Both the position numbers and the translations under genes were made by a program. From Paralvinella palmiformis (taxonomy: Eukaryota; Annelida; Polychaeta; Terebellida; Alvinellidae), in assembly GCA_025642065.1 (NCBI GenBank), contig JAODUP010001431.1, forward strand, positions 86,001 through 150,000: 64,000 nucleotides of DNA, in the 5' to 3' direction. The notes beneath the pieces are model-generated. The model saw nothing but the letters and a program-made list of their open reading frames with translations, was not told the origin of the DNA and searched no databases. Below, piece after piece: positions 38,005-49,350 of this stretch; within the stretch, counting starts at the first letter, position 1, and each line of letters opens with the position of its first letter.

Positions 38005-39866
38005 AGTGTCCTCAAACTTATTTTTAGTCTTCGTTATGAAAGAAACAAATCGCTAATTATCGGGAAATATGAAAAGAAGACGATTTGTTACAATTTAATT
38101 TTAACCGCCGTAATTGTAGTCTGTCCAAGATCGAAGTAAATATTCTCTTTTACTTTTATCACACCAGGGACTAAGGCTTAGCGCAAACCCGAAGAAGATA
38201 TCATCCTAGAATGAAAGATAACACGGCATTCGAACCAATAACAATTTGGAAGATCAAAGCAAATGCCACATTGCCAGGCATTTTATAAAGAAGACATATA
38301 TGTTTTCATTATATGCCACACTATTTAACTTTCATGGTATTTTTCAGACCGTCGGACACGATATGTGGCATACTGATAATAAACCAGCACATGATTAACA
38401 AAACAAAATTCACGAATATTGCAAAAAGAAGCATTCAGAGACCCAAACTAGAACAACATTTAATTATCAGTATCGAATTTTTCACCGTCGGAGATGGATC
38501 ATCAAAGAGATGACAAACTGATGTTCTTTGATCGTGGGGTAGTCTTCGGGTTGTTGAAGATGATGATGAATAATGATCGGGAAAAATTAACTATTAGTGT
38601 AGTAATATTTGTTGATCTCATTTCTATGAGTAAGTAGGAAAATCAAATGTTACTAAAATGTTTATCAAGAGGTCAAGTGACCTAACAGCTTAAATATACA
38701 GGAATATGATAGCACTTTATGAATTATTTGATTAACAACGGTTAATTATGATGGCTACGAAATTTAATCTCAACGTAGAATGCTAGAATTACTATTAAAG
38801 TTTTGTCATAAATATATTACATTCTAGAAATAGATTATAATTGTCTGGATATATTCAATGTTTTAGAATAGGAACATCTTAGATCATTTGATTAGCGTTT
38901 TGACAATAGCAACATGATCATCATCTTGATATAATCTTTTGGTAATGTTTCCAAACTTCTGACCAGGTGTCACTGTACGACACGTTTAATTAAAAGCAGA
39001 AACAAAAGAATATTTAATTTACACAATAATTTGTAAAGCTGAGAATTAATATCAACCTTCTGGGGGACATACCACTACAATAATATGGATTAGTCGACCA
39101 GGTACTAGTCTTTGATTGAGTACAATCAATGGGTGTATTTTCTCGTAATATAGAGTAAATGGAAACACAACGAAGGTCATTTGCGTACTAAACCAGGTTT
39201 CATCCACTGAGCCTAAACATATTATGAAGAATAATATTTTATTTTCCCAAACAGGAGGGCTTCATACTGATATAAATATTACAAAGATATTTGCATCAAT
39301 CCTGAAGTTTCTTATTTACCTTTTAACACGTTAGTTTGAAATATATTGTCTAGTCATGAGTCAGTCGGATCTCGGCTATGCGAAAATAGTGACGAGGCTA
39401 ACCACTGTTTCACTCAAATACTCACCATCCAATCAATGACCTTTAATAATGATCATCAGTAACGATACTGATATACGTTATTTATCATTAACTCAAACCC
39501 GATTCTCTTTTTTTCCTTTAGATTTGAAATGTATATATTAGTAACTAAATATATATGTTTGAAGGAGAATAATAAATAATTTAGGATGTAAATTAGAGAT
39601 GTCAGATTGTGTTATCGTCCAAACTGTAAACATTTTAACTAACTATAATCAGCGCTGAGGCTGGCCTTAGACCACATCAAAGTCTAGAGCTAAGTCGTTC
39701 TAATAAATTATTTACATTATAATTGCTAAATGCAATTACATAATTCTTAAATTTGCTTTACTTCTGACTAAAAACAAAGAACTATTTAAAGACGTAAACA
39801 GTATGTAATAGAAATGTCTCTTTATTTTCTCATCGAATATTTAATTAAAACGACTCACTTCCCGTC

Positions 39867-40200
39867 TCACTCACTCACTCACTCACTCACTCACTCACTC
39901 ACTCACTCACTCACTCACTCACTCACTCACTCACTCACTCACTCACTCACTCACCACTCACCACCACTCACTCACTCACTCACTACTCACCACTCACTCA
40001 ATCACTCATCACTCACTCACTCACTCACTCACTCACTCACTCACTCACTCACTCACTCACTCACTCACTCACTCACTCACTCACTCACTCACTCACTCAC
40101 TCACTCACTCACTCACTCACTCACTCACTCACTCACTCACTCACTCACCTCACCACCACCACTCACTCACTCACTCACCACTCACTCACCACTCACTATC
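39867..40200. repeat. (TCAC)n tetranucleotide array
   Basis: About 330 bases of TCAC repeats broken by a few CCACCA and TCATCAC interruptions, giving a meaningless open frame at 39814-40353. It is the leftmost part of a compound microsatellite that continues as CT, AT and GT runs to 40320. E2 has a CT-AT-GT compound at the equivalent place. Confidence 0.97.
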
Positions 40201-40223
40201 ACTCTCTCTCTTCATCTCCTCTA

Positions 40224-40226
<3 letters not shown>

Positions 40227-40297
<71 letters not shown>

Positions 40298-40320
40298 GTG
40301 TCGCGCGCGTGTGTGTGTGT
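40227..40320. repeat. (AT)n-(GT)n compound microsatellite
   Basis: AT run with a few GT interruptions, ending in GCGCGCGTGTGTG. Confidence 0.95.
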
Positions 40321-41217
40321 TGCATTATTGTTATGCTTAGCATACTCTTATAATATACTATAATATACTCAGTCTTAGATTATCCATATTAATCCCATAC
40401 TACTGGTTGGATACACGTCTATATGACTCGGTGATCCAGTAAAGACATCACATATCAATAAAACAAGCATTCGGGGACCTGATAGAAGGTTTTACTACAA
40501 AGAACAGTTATATAGATCGCGTTTGAAACATCCAGGATTAGTACACTCCATTAAATTGAGATCACGTGCCGATGAAAATAATTCATCCTGTCAGAGCTAA
40601 TTGCCAAGCGAAAGATGTGCAAAAAGACCATCAATTATGGAACACGACACCTGATCTGGTAATAGGGACAACCATTCTTGGAACAAGTTGAAATATGAAG
40701 GTTGGAGAAACATGTTTTGTAATATTGTGCTATCTAATTATATTGCAGACAAATGATATTACAAGATGATTGTAGAATGTCTATATCTAGATGTAAGCCA
40801 AACATCTTCTCCAGTATTTTGGTTGTTTTTGTCGTTGTGTTATATTTCCCTTCATAATATGTTTTTTTTAGTTTGATTCCGCCACATGGCAGTGCATCAT
40901 TACTAATTGCAGCATATATTTATACTATCTCATTATATCTTATTTTAAAAAGATCATAATCTTCTGAACGAGATGTAGAAGATAATTACGACTCCCAGTT
41001 ACTTTATATATCTAGGTTATTTAATTTACCTTAATCGTTTGCTATTGTATCATATTTATTGTTATATAAAATCTTTCCATAGTTTTCTGTCAGTAGATAT
41101 GTCGAAAATAAATTAACCTATATCATGAATAACATCATTCTTTACGTATGAAACATCTTACAGTGATTTGTGCAGAGGGGGCGCTAATTGAAGTATGACG
41201 ATGCCAATGATGATTTT

Positions 41218-41325
41218 TAGTTTTAGTAGTAGTAGTTCTAGATGTAGATGATGATGATGATGATATGATGGAGTAGAAGAAGTAGTGATGGTAGTAGTAG
41301 TAATAATAATAGTAGTAGATATAGT
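41218..41325. repeat. (AGT)n/(GAT)n triplet tract
   Basis: Imperfect AGT, GAT and AAT triplets, equivalent to the longer AGT and ACT tracts at 54735-55250 in E2. Confidence 0.9.
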
Positions 41326-41789
41326 GTACTATCATAACATTAATAACAACGGTAGTAGTTGAAATACGAATATTGTGAGACACGAAATGGATAGAATGCC
41401 ATTAACCAATTTGCTAATGCGTTGTTTCCTTTAATTGAAAATAAATGAAGATATCATTTAAATGTAAACATTCTAATTTAGCATTTGATATGAAACCATC
41501 TTCTATCTCTGCTGTAGGTACACACACTTATTGAATAACAATATATCTTTGTCATTGATGAGATATTGTCATTATTCCAGTAATACGATAAACATATTTG
41601 CAAAACGAATTATCAGGGTAATGGGTACGATGGAGAGGAATGTATGAGATTGTTAGTGAGAATTAAGTCATTTAATTGACTGTATGTTATTTATGCGAAC
41701 TACACTGGAACCGAATGATCAATTACTTAGCAGAAGATATCGTCTAAATGAATAATCTTAATGTAAAACTTACTATACTAGACCTATGC

Positions 41790-41791
<2 letters not shown>

Positions 41792-41836
<45 letters not shown>
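41792..41836. repeat. (AT)n microsatellite at the E1/LINE A junction
   Basis: AT run that directly joins the last recognisable E1 base to the first LINE A codon. Confidence 0.97.
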
Positions 41837-41837
<1 letters not shown>

Positions 41838-41839
<2 letters not shown>

Positions 41840-42601
41840 GGAGAGATGACAGTGCGTCTGGCTGTCGTATATCGACCCCCACCATCAAAAGATAATTGCT
41901 CGACCATCCCTGACTTCTTGGACCAGTGGTCTACATTTCTCGCTGGATACACCACCCACAACAATGAGATTATAATTGTTGGATATCTTAACTTTCAGGT
42001 TGATGTCAAAAACGATCGTGATGCTCAGCGATTTATGGATACAATCAAACCGTGTGGTCTACAACAACATGTACAGGAACCGACTCATGTGCTCGGCCAT
42101 ACATTAGACATCGTGATCAGCAGGGACACCAGTCACATTATATTGGACGTTACCATCACTGCTCCAGGACTTTGCGACCACCTTGGGAAACTGACACGTG
42201 ACTACTTCGCTGTAGGATTCACTACAACCCTGGTCAAACCTGCTCACATGCAGAAGATTGTGTCATATAGAAAACTACGTGCCATAGATGTGGAGGCTTT
42301 CAAGCATGATATCGTAGTTTCCTGCATGTTACAAACTACGCAAGGTAATGTAGATTGTTTGGTGAATGCTGTTACGAATGAACTAACATCACTTATTGAT
42401 AAGCATGCACCTCTTCGTACTAGAACTATTACAGAGCGTCCTGATTGTCCATGGTACACCGATACATTACATGAAGCTAAACATCTCCGACAGAAACTGG
42501 AACGACGATGGAAAAAGAGTCGCTTGACTGTTAACCACCAAATATATAGAGATCAATGTATTGTGCTGAATACACTCCTAAAACAAACCAGGATAACTTA
42601 A
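41838..42601 (+). pseudogene. LINE A endonuclease C-terminal half and linker
   Basis: An open frame of about 254 codons after the AT-encoded start (the apparent start codon at 41786 lies in or before the microsatellite and is not real). It begins with the VYRPPPSKDN segment of APE-type endonucleases. Next comes LNFQVD, where the family usually has GDFN (here a Tyr replaces the catalytic-site Asp: VGYLNF). HTLDIVISR and CDH follow in place of the usual SDH. After that comes the linker with IDKHAPLRTRT and PWYTDTL, common before the RT. The N-terminal catalytic Asn and Glu are lost by truncation, so the enzyme would be inactive. Confidence 0.85.
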
Positions 42602-43905
42602 TATTCTGAAAATATCACTGCTTGCGCCTATGACCAGAAGGACATATACAAAGTGGCCAAACACTTGCTTGGCGACAGGGGATCAACATTTCTTCCCCAG
42701 ACATGGTCACCTAATGAACTAACCGAGATGTTCAGCTCTTTCTTTATTAATAAGACACAACACATCCGACATGACCGCCAGACAGATCAGACGCACGGTA
42801 TCGATGTCCTCATCGATACCTCATAGTAAATACACCACTGGAGAGGTTTACTCACGCCTCAGAAGATGAAGTGAAGACTCTCATCGTGAATTCACCTAGT
42901 AAATCCTGTAGTCTTGATCCGATGCCCAAATGGCTTCTAAAAGCTGTGTGTTAGTGAGTTACTCCCTATCATCACCGCAATTGTCAATGTCTCCATGGAT
43001 AGTTGTCATGTGCCTCCTGTATTTAAGTGCGCCCAGATACGACCACTACTTAAGAAACCAACACACGATCCAGACATTCTAAAAAACTACTAACCCGTAT
43101 CCAACCTTCCATTCATTTCCAAAGTATTAGAGAAGGTTGTAGACACACGTATTGAACACCACTTGGTGGATAATGGTCTTCACGAGGAGCTCCAGTCAGC
43201 TTACCGTAGATTTCACTCGACCGAGACGGCACTTCTGAAGGTACAAAGCGATATCTTCGAGTCTCTTGATAATGGTTTTGTCACAGTGTCGGAGCAGCTC
43301 TCAAATGGATAACATCATACCTTACCGACCGCTTCCAGGTAGTGGTCATAGATAGCGAGCATTCTAAGTCAGTACTCCTGAAATATGGTGTACCACAAGG
43401 CTCGGTACTCGGCCCGAAGAAATACGCCATGTACACTAAGCCTCTAGGAGCCATTATCCATCGGCATTGACTTTCGTACCATTTTTATGCAGATGACAGA
43501 CAGCTATACATCTCACTCAAGCCGAAGGAAGACGCTGTGAATGCACAATCCCTCTCACTCATTGAGAACTGTCTTACTGACATTGAGGGATGGATGCGAT
43601 CAAACATGCTGAAACTGAATAGTGACAAGACGGAAGTTATGCTGTTCACATCTAAGCATAATTACATCCATATGAAAAAAGTTACTCTTTGTTTTGGTGA
43701 CATTAATATAACACCAGTGAATACTGTGAGGAACTTTGGTGTTATCTTTGACTCTGCACTAAATATGGAGCAACAGTTGAATAATATATGTAGGGCTGGC
43801 TATCACCAACTCCGTAACATTGGGCATATTAGGCATTACTCAACAGGTGATGCAAGTATGTCACTGGTTAATGGGCTTATAACATCACGTTTGGACTATA
43901 ATAAT
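42602..43905 (+). pseudogene. LINE A reverse transcriptase remnant, motif A deleted
   Basis: Degraded RT in several frames. Recognisable pieces in order: FINKTQHIR (about 42740), SLDPMPKWLLKAV (about 42912), a segment ending PVSNLPFISKVLEKVV (about 43095-43145), LQSAYRRFHSTETALLKVQ (about 43190), GVPQGSVLGP (about 43388), FYADDRQLYIS (about 43480) and NFGVIF (about 43733). Between the segment after HSTETALLKV and the segment starting GAALKWITSYL (junction near 43288), the part that should carry motif A (the DLSAAFDT block with one catalytic Asp) is absent; the deletion is of the order of 80 bases. The YADD motif survives. The last clean frame is 43537-43950. Confidence 0.85.
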
Positions 43906-44052
43906 AATAATAATAATAATAATGTATATTTAATAAAGCGCCCTTACTAGCAGGAGCGATTCAAAGGCGCTGTACAAATAATATGTAATATAATAATACC
44001 CCAGATAATATGTCTGTAAAAACCCTGTAATGATTTAAAAGATAATAATTAT
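43903..44052 (-). mobile_element. LINE B 3' UTR with GCGCC stem and AAT tail
   Basis: Contains AAAGGCGCTGTACAAA and the partner AAGGGCGCTTTATTAAA, which can form a terminal stem-loop, followed by the trinucleotide tail. A near-identical terminal ~100 bases is found in the different LINE at 27781-27890, in the same strand orientation. Confidence 0.85.
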
Positions 44053-44807
44053 TTATCTGTGAAAGCGACCATAAATAGGTGTGTTTTTAGAAGAAAGAGA
44101 TTTAAAATGTTCCAGAGACGACGCATTTATAATATTTGCCGGCAACCTATTGCCACAAAGTGGGGGATGTAACAATAAACGGAGAATTACCATATGACTT
44201 GAGCCGAGACACTGGCACCTGCAATAGTATCTGAGTTTTCGGGATGACTTTCTAATGGAAACCAGTTCACACAGGTATTATGGCACCATAGCATTACTAG
44301 ATTTATAAGTTATTAATAGAAACTTGAAATGGATACGCTGTCTAACAGGTAGCCAATGTAGGTTTTGAAGAATAGGGTGATATGATCATATTTTCTAGTA
44401 TTTGTTACAATGCGAGCTGCCCTATTCTGAATTCGCTGAAGGCGATTAATGTTATAATCACATATAACATATAACAGGGAGTTACAATAGTCTATACGAG
44501 ATGTAATAAAGGCAGGGACCACAATTACAAGTGATTTTTTCAGGCCGTGCCCTACAGCGACGGCCTGGGGTATAAATTCCCCTTAACAAACAAAAAAAAC
44601 ATACAAGTGATTCTTGTGTCAAGAATGCTTTTAAACAGTGGATGTTTTAAGATGGTAGTAGGCAGCTCGGCATACTGATATGACATGTTCATGCATGTTA
44701 ATACATTGGTCAAAAATAACCCCTAGATTTTTTACTGACCCATTATGGGTAATCGAAGATGCACCCATCTGTAATGCTGGTGTCTTTAGGGATTTAACAT
44801 AATGTGG
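44053..44807 (-). pseudogene. LINE B RT C-terminal domain
   Basis: Continues the RT after the stop at 44808: NLGVIFDQCINMHEHV, CRAAYYHL, a one-base deletion near 44650, then KAFLTQESL, the 65-bp insertion, and FITSRIDYCNSLLY (about 44460-44505) and RIQNRAARIVT. A second frameshift lies near 44340. The end of the protein (RRLWNILNLFLLKTHLF) is readable to a stop at 44053-44055. This domain is the part repeated in the truncated copy at 60527-61240. Confidence 0.8.
44537..44601. mobile_element. 65-bp mini-insertion with 11-bp target-site duplication
   Basis: The 65 bases lie between two perfect copies of TACAAGTGATT (44526-44536 and 44602-44612). They contain two hairpins: GGCCGT/ACGGCC, and GGGG/CCCC around TATAAATT. 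The plus strand ends in an A-rich tail (AACAAACAAAAAAAACAT). Removing the insertion and one duplicate rejoins the LINE B reading frame exactly, so it entered after LINE B. The structure fits a tiny retroposed RNA; I do not know its source. Confidence 0.8.
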
Positions 44808-45710
44808 TTATGTCAAATATATAATATTTGTTTTATTATCATTTAGTTTTAGAAGATTTTGAGTCATCCATAGCCGAATATCGGCAATACAATGTTCTAA
44901 ATTCTTCAAGGAAGAGGAGAAATTTAACTCATTGTCAGGATCCAGTGATATATAGAGCTGTGCATCATCAGCATACAATTGATATTTAACCCGATATCGC
45001 TGCGCAATTACCCCAAGAGGACAGGAATACATTGTGAAAACCAGAGGACCAAGAACTGAACCCTGTGGTACACCAGATAACAAAAACTGAATGTCAGATA
45101 AAATACCATGAACAGACACTCTCTGTGAGTGTTGTTCCAGATAGGATCTAAACCATTCAAGTACTTTACCTGACAGACCAAACATGTCTTTTAACCTAGA
45201 GAAAAGTACATTATGGTCAACTGTATCAAATGCAGCAGACAGGTCCAGAAGAACAAGTATTACTGGCTTACCTTGATCAATTGACATCATAATATCATTT
45301 TTCACTCGAACCAAGGCTGTTTCAGTGCTGTGACCACTTTTATAGGCAGACTGCAGTGATTCATTAAGGTTATTATTGATTAAATATTTGTTTAGATGGA
45401 AAGTAACTGCCTTTTTTATAACTTTAGATATAAATGTAAGATTTGAAACAGGTCTGTAATTGTTTAGAATAATACAGTCCATAGTGTGGTTTTTTATTAA
45501 TGGTTTTACAAGGGCAGCTTTCATGGTTCTTGGGAAAACACCCAGAGATAATGATTTATTAACTATATTTGTAATTGGGCTTATCAGAACATTCAGACAA
45601 TCTTTCACAAGCCATGTAGGCATAGGGTCAACTGCACAGAAGGCATTGGATAACCTTTTCAGCAACTGTCTGATATCAGTCTCTGTAAAAGGCTCAAATG
45701 TATCCATCAT
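44808..45710 (-). pseudogene. LINE B reverse transcriptase core
   Basis: A 300-codon uninterrupted frame holding the complete RT core. Motifs: NNYRPVSNLTFISK (83-96), LQSAYKSGHSTETALV (119-134), motif A LLDLSAAFDTVDH (154-166) with the catalytic Asp156, motif B GVPQGSVLGP (213-222), and motif C YADDAQLY (246-253) with the catalytic Asp pair. The ATG at 45710 is not a true start; the frame is open further upstream. A TAA at 44808 interrupts the protein, and the same frame continues beyond it with NLGVIFD. The catalytic residues are intact, which supports a recent origin. Confidence 0.92.
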
Positions 45711-45781
45711 GGATATGCAGGAATCTTCTACGAATGGCCTACCCTGTGATAATGTGCTGGACTGGAACTCCCTATGTATAT

Positions 45782-46402
45782 TTAATATTGACAGAATAAG
45801 TTATTAATACAGTAAGTCATATCTTTATCTGAGTTGATATTATTTGGAAGGACAGTTTGATCTTTATGTAATACTTTATTCACAACACTGAAAATAGTCC
45901 TTCGATTTCCCTTGGATGCTTTGATCTTTTTATTATAATATTCTGATTTAGCAGATCCAATGGTATTTTTAATAAGAATTTTGCTAACCATGAACATTTC
46001 AAACTGAACACACAAACTGGTCCTGATCCACAGCCGCTCACAATACCTTCTGTGTCTCTTTGCAGCCTGTATGTTCTTATTATACCATGGAAGCATTGGC
46101 CTGGTTGGCATTTCCTTTGTCCTTAAAGGTGCATGTTCATCTACAATGTCTCTCAATGTACTATCATAGAGATCCACCAGATAATCCACATCATCCGATG
46201 GATCCAATACCAGAGAAGAGACTCGCAGATCAGCAAGAAAAGCCTCCTTGTCAATTGACTTATATCTTATGTATGAAATTACTTTAGCTGAAACAGATTG
46301 TTTCTGTAAAAATACATTAATGTTAATAAGAATATGATCAAACTGCATGGAAGTGACCGACACACCCTTAATCAAATTGATTATCATCACGGCAGATGAC
46401 AA
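45782..46402 (-). pseudogene. LINE B linker between endonuclease and RT
   Basis: A 206-codon frame, shifted relative to the endonuclease frame by an indel near 46385. It carries FDHILI, the position of the SDH active-site motif with Ser changed to Phe. DEHAPLRTKEM and LPWYNKNI follow, the linker typical of CR1/L2-like elements, and then a basic segment with an R/K-rich stretch. The frame runs out near 45782, and the RT continues in another frame at the same place, so one more indel lies there. Confidence 0.85.
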
Positions 46403-46430
46403 GATCTAAGATGGGACCATATCTGTGTGT

Positions 46431-47141
46431 TCATTCTTGGACATGCTGCCTGAGATTGGCAGATCTAAGAATGTCAGCCAGTTGTTTGGTATCTGCATTC
46501 CTCTGGCAATCCCAATGTATATTGAAACCACCTAAGATCAACAGATTACCACTGTTGGTAATAAGAGAGTCAACAAATCCCGAAAATTCCTTGAAGAAAT
46601 CTGCTGCTTTCATGCCATTTTTCTTGGTGGAGTGTAATCGGTAGATAATAGCTATACGAACCCTTATCCCCCCAAATAGAAAAATCAGTTGGTAATTTTC
46701 AAAAGACTTAGCCTGAAAACGCAAATGAGTTTCACACTTCAAAGAATCACGGAGAAGAATGCCGACTCCCCCACCTGTTTTGTGAATCCGAGCTGCATGA
46801 TGGAATGAATATCCAGCTGGAGTCACATCACCAACAATTTTCTGATCTGAAACATTACCAGTCAGCCAAGTCTCTGTAATGACAAGAGCATCAAGATCCA
46901 TATCCTTAACAACGTCAGATATTTCATCAGATTTATTACAGATCGACTGACAGTTAATAAGACCAATACTTACATTTTGTACAGCTGTGCCATTATATGG
47001 TGTTATTGGCACAGTGATCAAATTACTGGCATCAGACCCAATCTGCTTTGGATGTTTTCCACTACGTGGGCGCATCGGTAAACAAATGGTATTACCACCA
47101 TAGGGTCGTAAGGCAAGCAACTGATCTCTAGTATAATTCAT
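46431..47141 (-). pseudogene. LINE B APE-type endonuclease
   Basis: Frame of 236 codons. Features in order: GLINCQSI with the active-site Asn (residue 63), ITETWL with the metal-binding Glu (residue 90), the TGGGVGILLR block (122-131), IAIIYRLHS (164-171) and LILGGFNIHWD (201-211). In the last motif the family has GDFN, so the active-site Asp is changed to Gly (residue 205). The frame ends with a TGA at 46431. The expected following motif (THRYG.ILDLVI) is readable straight after this stop, which shows that the stop is a mutation. The frame is also open upstream to 47291, but that part is AT-rich and unlike the family. Confidence 0.88.
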
Positions 47142-47290
47142 TATAATTATAGAAATAAAATAAGTGAAAATTAAAAATAAAACACACACAAGCAAAAACC
47201 GAGTTCTTATGGGAAATACTGGAGTGGCGATAATATAGGGCGTCAAATGAGCAGTTAAAAAGAAAATACAAGAAATACAAAATATAATCA

Positions 47291-47429
47291 ATTTATATTA
47301 ATATTAATTAGATTTATATTACATAATATGCAAATACACCAGTTTCAATGGTGTAACTTATCTAATAGCTGAACTATCCGAGAAATATTCCGGTGCCATT
47401 ACATCGAGAGCCGGTCATACTTCCCCCGG
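47291..47429. other. Junction sequence between LINE B and E2
   Basis: About 140 bases that match neither the LINEs nor the E repeat. They may be the 5' part of LINE B or unrelated flank. Confidence 0.5.
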
Positions 47430-47956
47430 TAGACATATCAGTACCAAATCTCCTAAAGAAATGGGCATAGTTTGTTGACATGCACTCGGGAACAGGCTAT
47501 TAATGTTACCTGAAGTGTGTTTTATAAAAGACATTAATTCACATTAAAAGACAGGTACATATAATAATACTGTATGTTTGAATTAATATACAGTGAACTA
47601 TAAATATCAACATCATTGTCGTTAATGTAGTTAATATGGTGTAATAGAAGATTAAAATATATGACATTAGATTGAAGTTATTAAAAAATGTTAAGTCTAA
47701 GTGTGACGTATAAAATGGAACACAGTCTTAACAGATATGAAGACTGGCATTTAGCAAAATGCACAAATTGGATAGACGAATAGATCTTTGACTTATTTGC
47801 TATATGTGCAAGGCAATAACAACAATGAATAACAATAACAACGACGATAACAATGACACCCCAACCACCAACAACAACAACGAGAACAACAATCGAGAGA
47901 AGCCTTTAATTTGTTGGAAACCCAGTACAATATTTATATATTAATAATCTACCACA

Positions 47957-48202
<246 letters not shown>

Positions 48203-49023
48203 CCGCTTTTAATGGTGTCAGTCGGATCTTATTCATGACAAATGAACACTTGATATTACATTTCTGGTCCATTTGGCGAATGTAACTAACGACTCCATAG
48301 CCCGATTGATCAGCATCGATAAAGTGAAGTATTTCTGATCATACATATGCATTACCAGAATTATGTAATTGTATTGAACGTTCACCCTTGTATTGCTTCA
48401 ATTTACATAGATAGGTTTATCGTGACATCTACCGATTCTTCTCACATTCTGGTAGGGCATCATCCCAGTCAACCATTTTAAGAATGCCTTTTACTAGCAG
48501 AACAAAGGGGCTCACAAACCCCAAAAGGGTGATATACAGAGCTAATGATACTCATCAATAAAGTTTTCCTAGTGATTTGCTCTTGACTGTTGTCTTACAC
48601 TTGAGTTTATCGGACTCTACATTCCAGCATATTTTCAATGTTCACCCAGTTGGCAGTGAGACCATTTGATCTAGAGTCTGGACTGTATTCTCTCGATTGA
48701 TTCTAGTATGGACGATAACACATTTGTATTGTTACTTTATGTAGCTAAAGCTATAATAGCGTTGTAAGAGCTCGTATAGCTGCTGATCTAACATAATTGC
48801 TTCGTCTTCGTATCTTATTGATCTCGAATAATGGTCCACATGGAAATATTTCAATGCTGCGTTCAGACAGTTTAAATTGTAATATATTTGATTGTCCAGA
48901 CATATTCTCTGCAAAGCAGAAATTCTACAACTACATCATCAAATATATGCATAATCATCCTAAATTTCTAATAGGGTCCTGATTTAAGTTGCCACCGGGA
49001 AACGTTAAATAATAAATAAATAA

Positions 49024-49350
49024 TTAATTAATTAAAACATTTATATAGCGCTGTATATCAGGTGCAGTACCTTCCATAACTGTTTTACAAATACAGCTTT
49101 TATTATCCCTGACTGATACCTGTTTCAATCCAGCACACACCTCAACTCCCAGTGGAGCATACAGCGTTGACAGCCATTCTGGGCCCAATACATCACTCAA
49201 ACACATAGCCATCACGTCGTCGGTTTCTCATTTCTGGCCGAGTAGACTAGTCTCCACACGAGATAATTGCAACTCCGGAGCGTCAAACCGGCGACCCTTA
49301 ACATCGACCCGAATGTACCTCAGTCATTCCGATGAACGTTAACTTAATAT
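49024..49350 (-). mobile_element. SINE-like element with LINE-type 3' hairpin, copy in E2
   Basis: Best preserved of three. On the minus strand it has a tRNA-like head with a B-box-like GGTTTGACGCTCC (about 49275-49287), a body that happens to be open for 63 codons (49024-49215), and a 3' end TGCACCTGATATACAGCGCTATATAAAT followed by ATTA repeats. The open frame is not kept in the copies at 35745 and 63465, so it is not a gene. Confidence 0.62.

Larger units (their letters stand above)
31480..41790 (+). repeat. Repeat unit copy E1
   Basis: The most complete E copy. 31480-32700 and 34070-36080 match E3 (61270-62400 and 62420-63760). 34340-41760 matches E2 (47470-55680). Collinear similarity to the U copies is also visible: 32340-32480 with 10760-10920, 33380-33490 with 1275-1390, and 36500-36560 with 13330-13400. 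E3 lacks the equivalent of 32710-34060. Because part of that segment is shared with U1/U2, it was deleted from E3 rather than inserted into E1. No host gene was found. Confidence 0.85.
41838..43905 (+). mobile_element. LINE A: 5'-truncated Jockey/CR1/L2-type element
   Basis: Plus-strand non-LTR retrotransposon running from the middle of the endonuclease domain to the C-terminal part of the reverse transcriptase. Its coding sequence is broken by stops, frameshifts and an internal deletion. The 5' end abuts an AT microsatellite. The 3' part ends abruptly in the RT C-terminal motif (TSRLDY) where the AAT tail of LINE B begins, so LINE B apparently integrated here. I did not find the missing 3' end on the far side of LINE B. 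Confidence 0.88.
43903..47290 (-). mobile_element. LINE B: nearly full-length ORF2-type LINE
   Basis: Minus-strand Jockey/CR1/L2-type element with endonuclease, linker, reverse transcriptase, C-terminal domain, 3' UTR and an AAT/ATT 3' tail at 43903-43923. The likely ORF2 start is the ATG at 47141, whose protein begins MNYTRDQLLALRP, a typical start for this group. No ORF1 is visible upstream, so the element is probably 5'-truncated near 47290. Damage is light: a stop and a frameshift after the endonuclease, a frameshift near 45780, a stop at 44808, a one-base deletion near 44650 and a 65-bp insertion. It is therefore the youngest large LINE in the window. Confidence 0.9.

Noticed and set aside
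39814..40353. 179-codon open frame
   Set aside because: Encoded entirely by TCAC and AT repeats (SLTH and YI repeats), so it is a microsatellite artefact.
49024..49215. 63-codon minus-strand frame
   Set aside because: Lies in the SINE-like element and is broken in the two sister copies.
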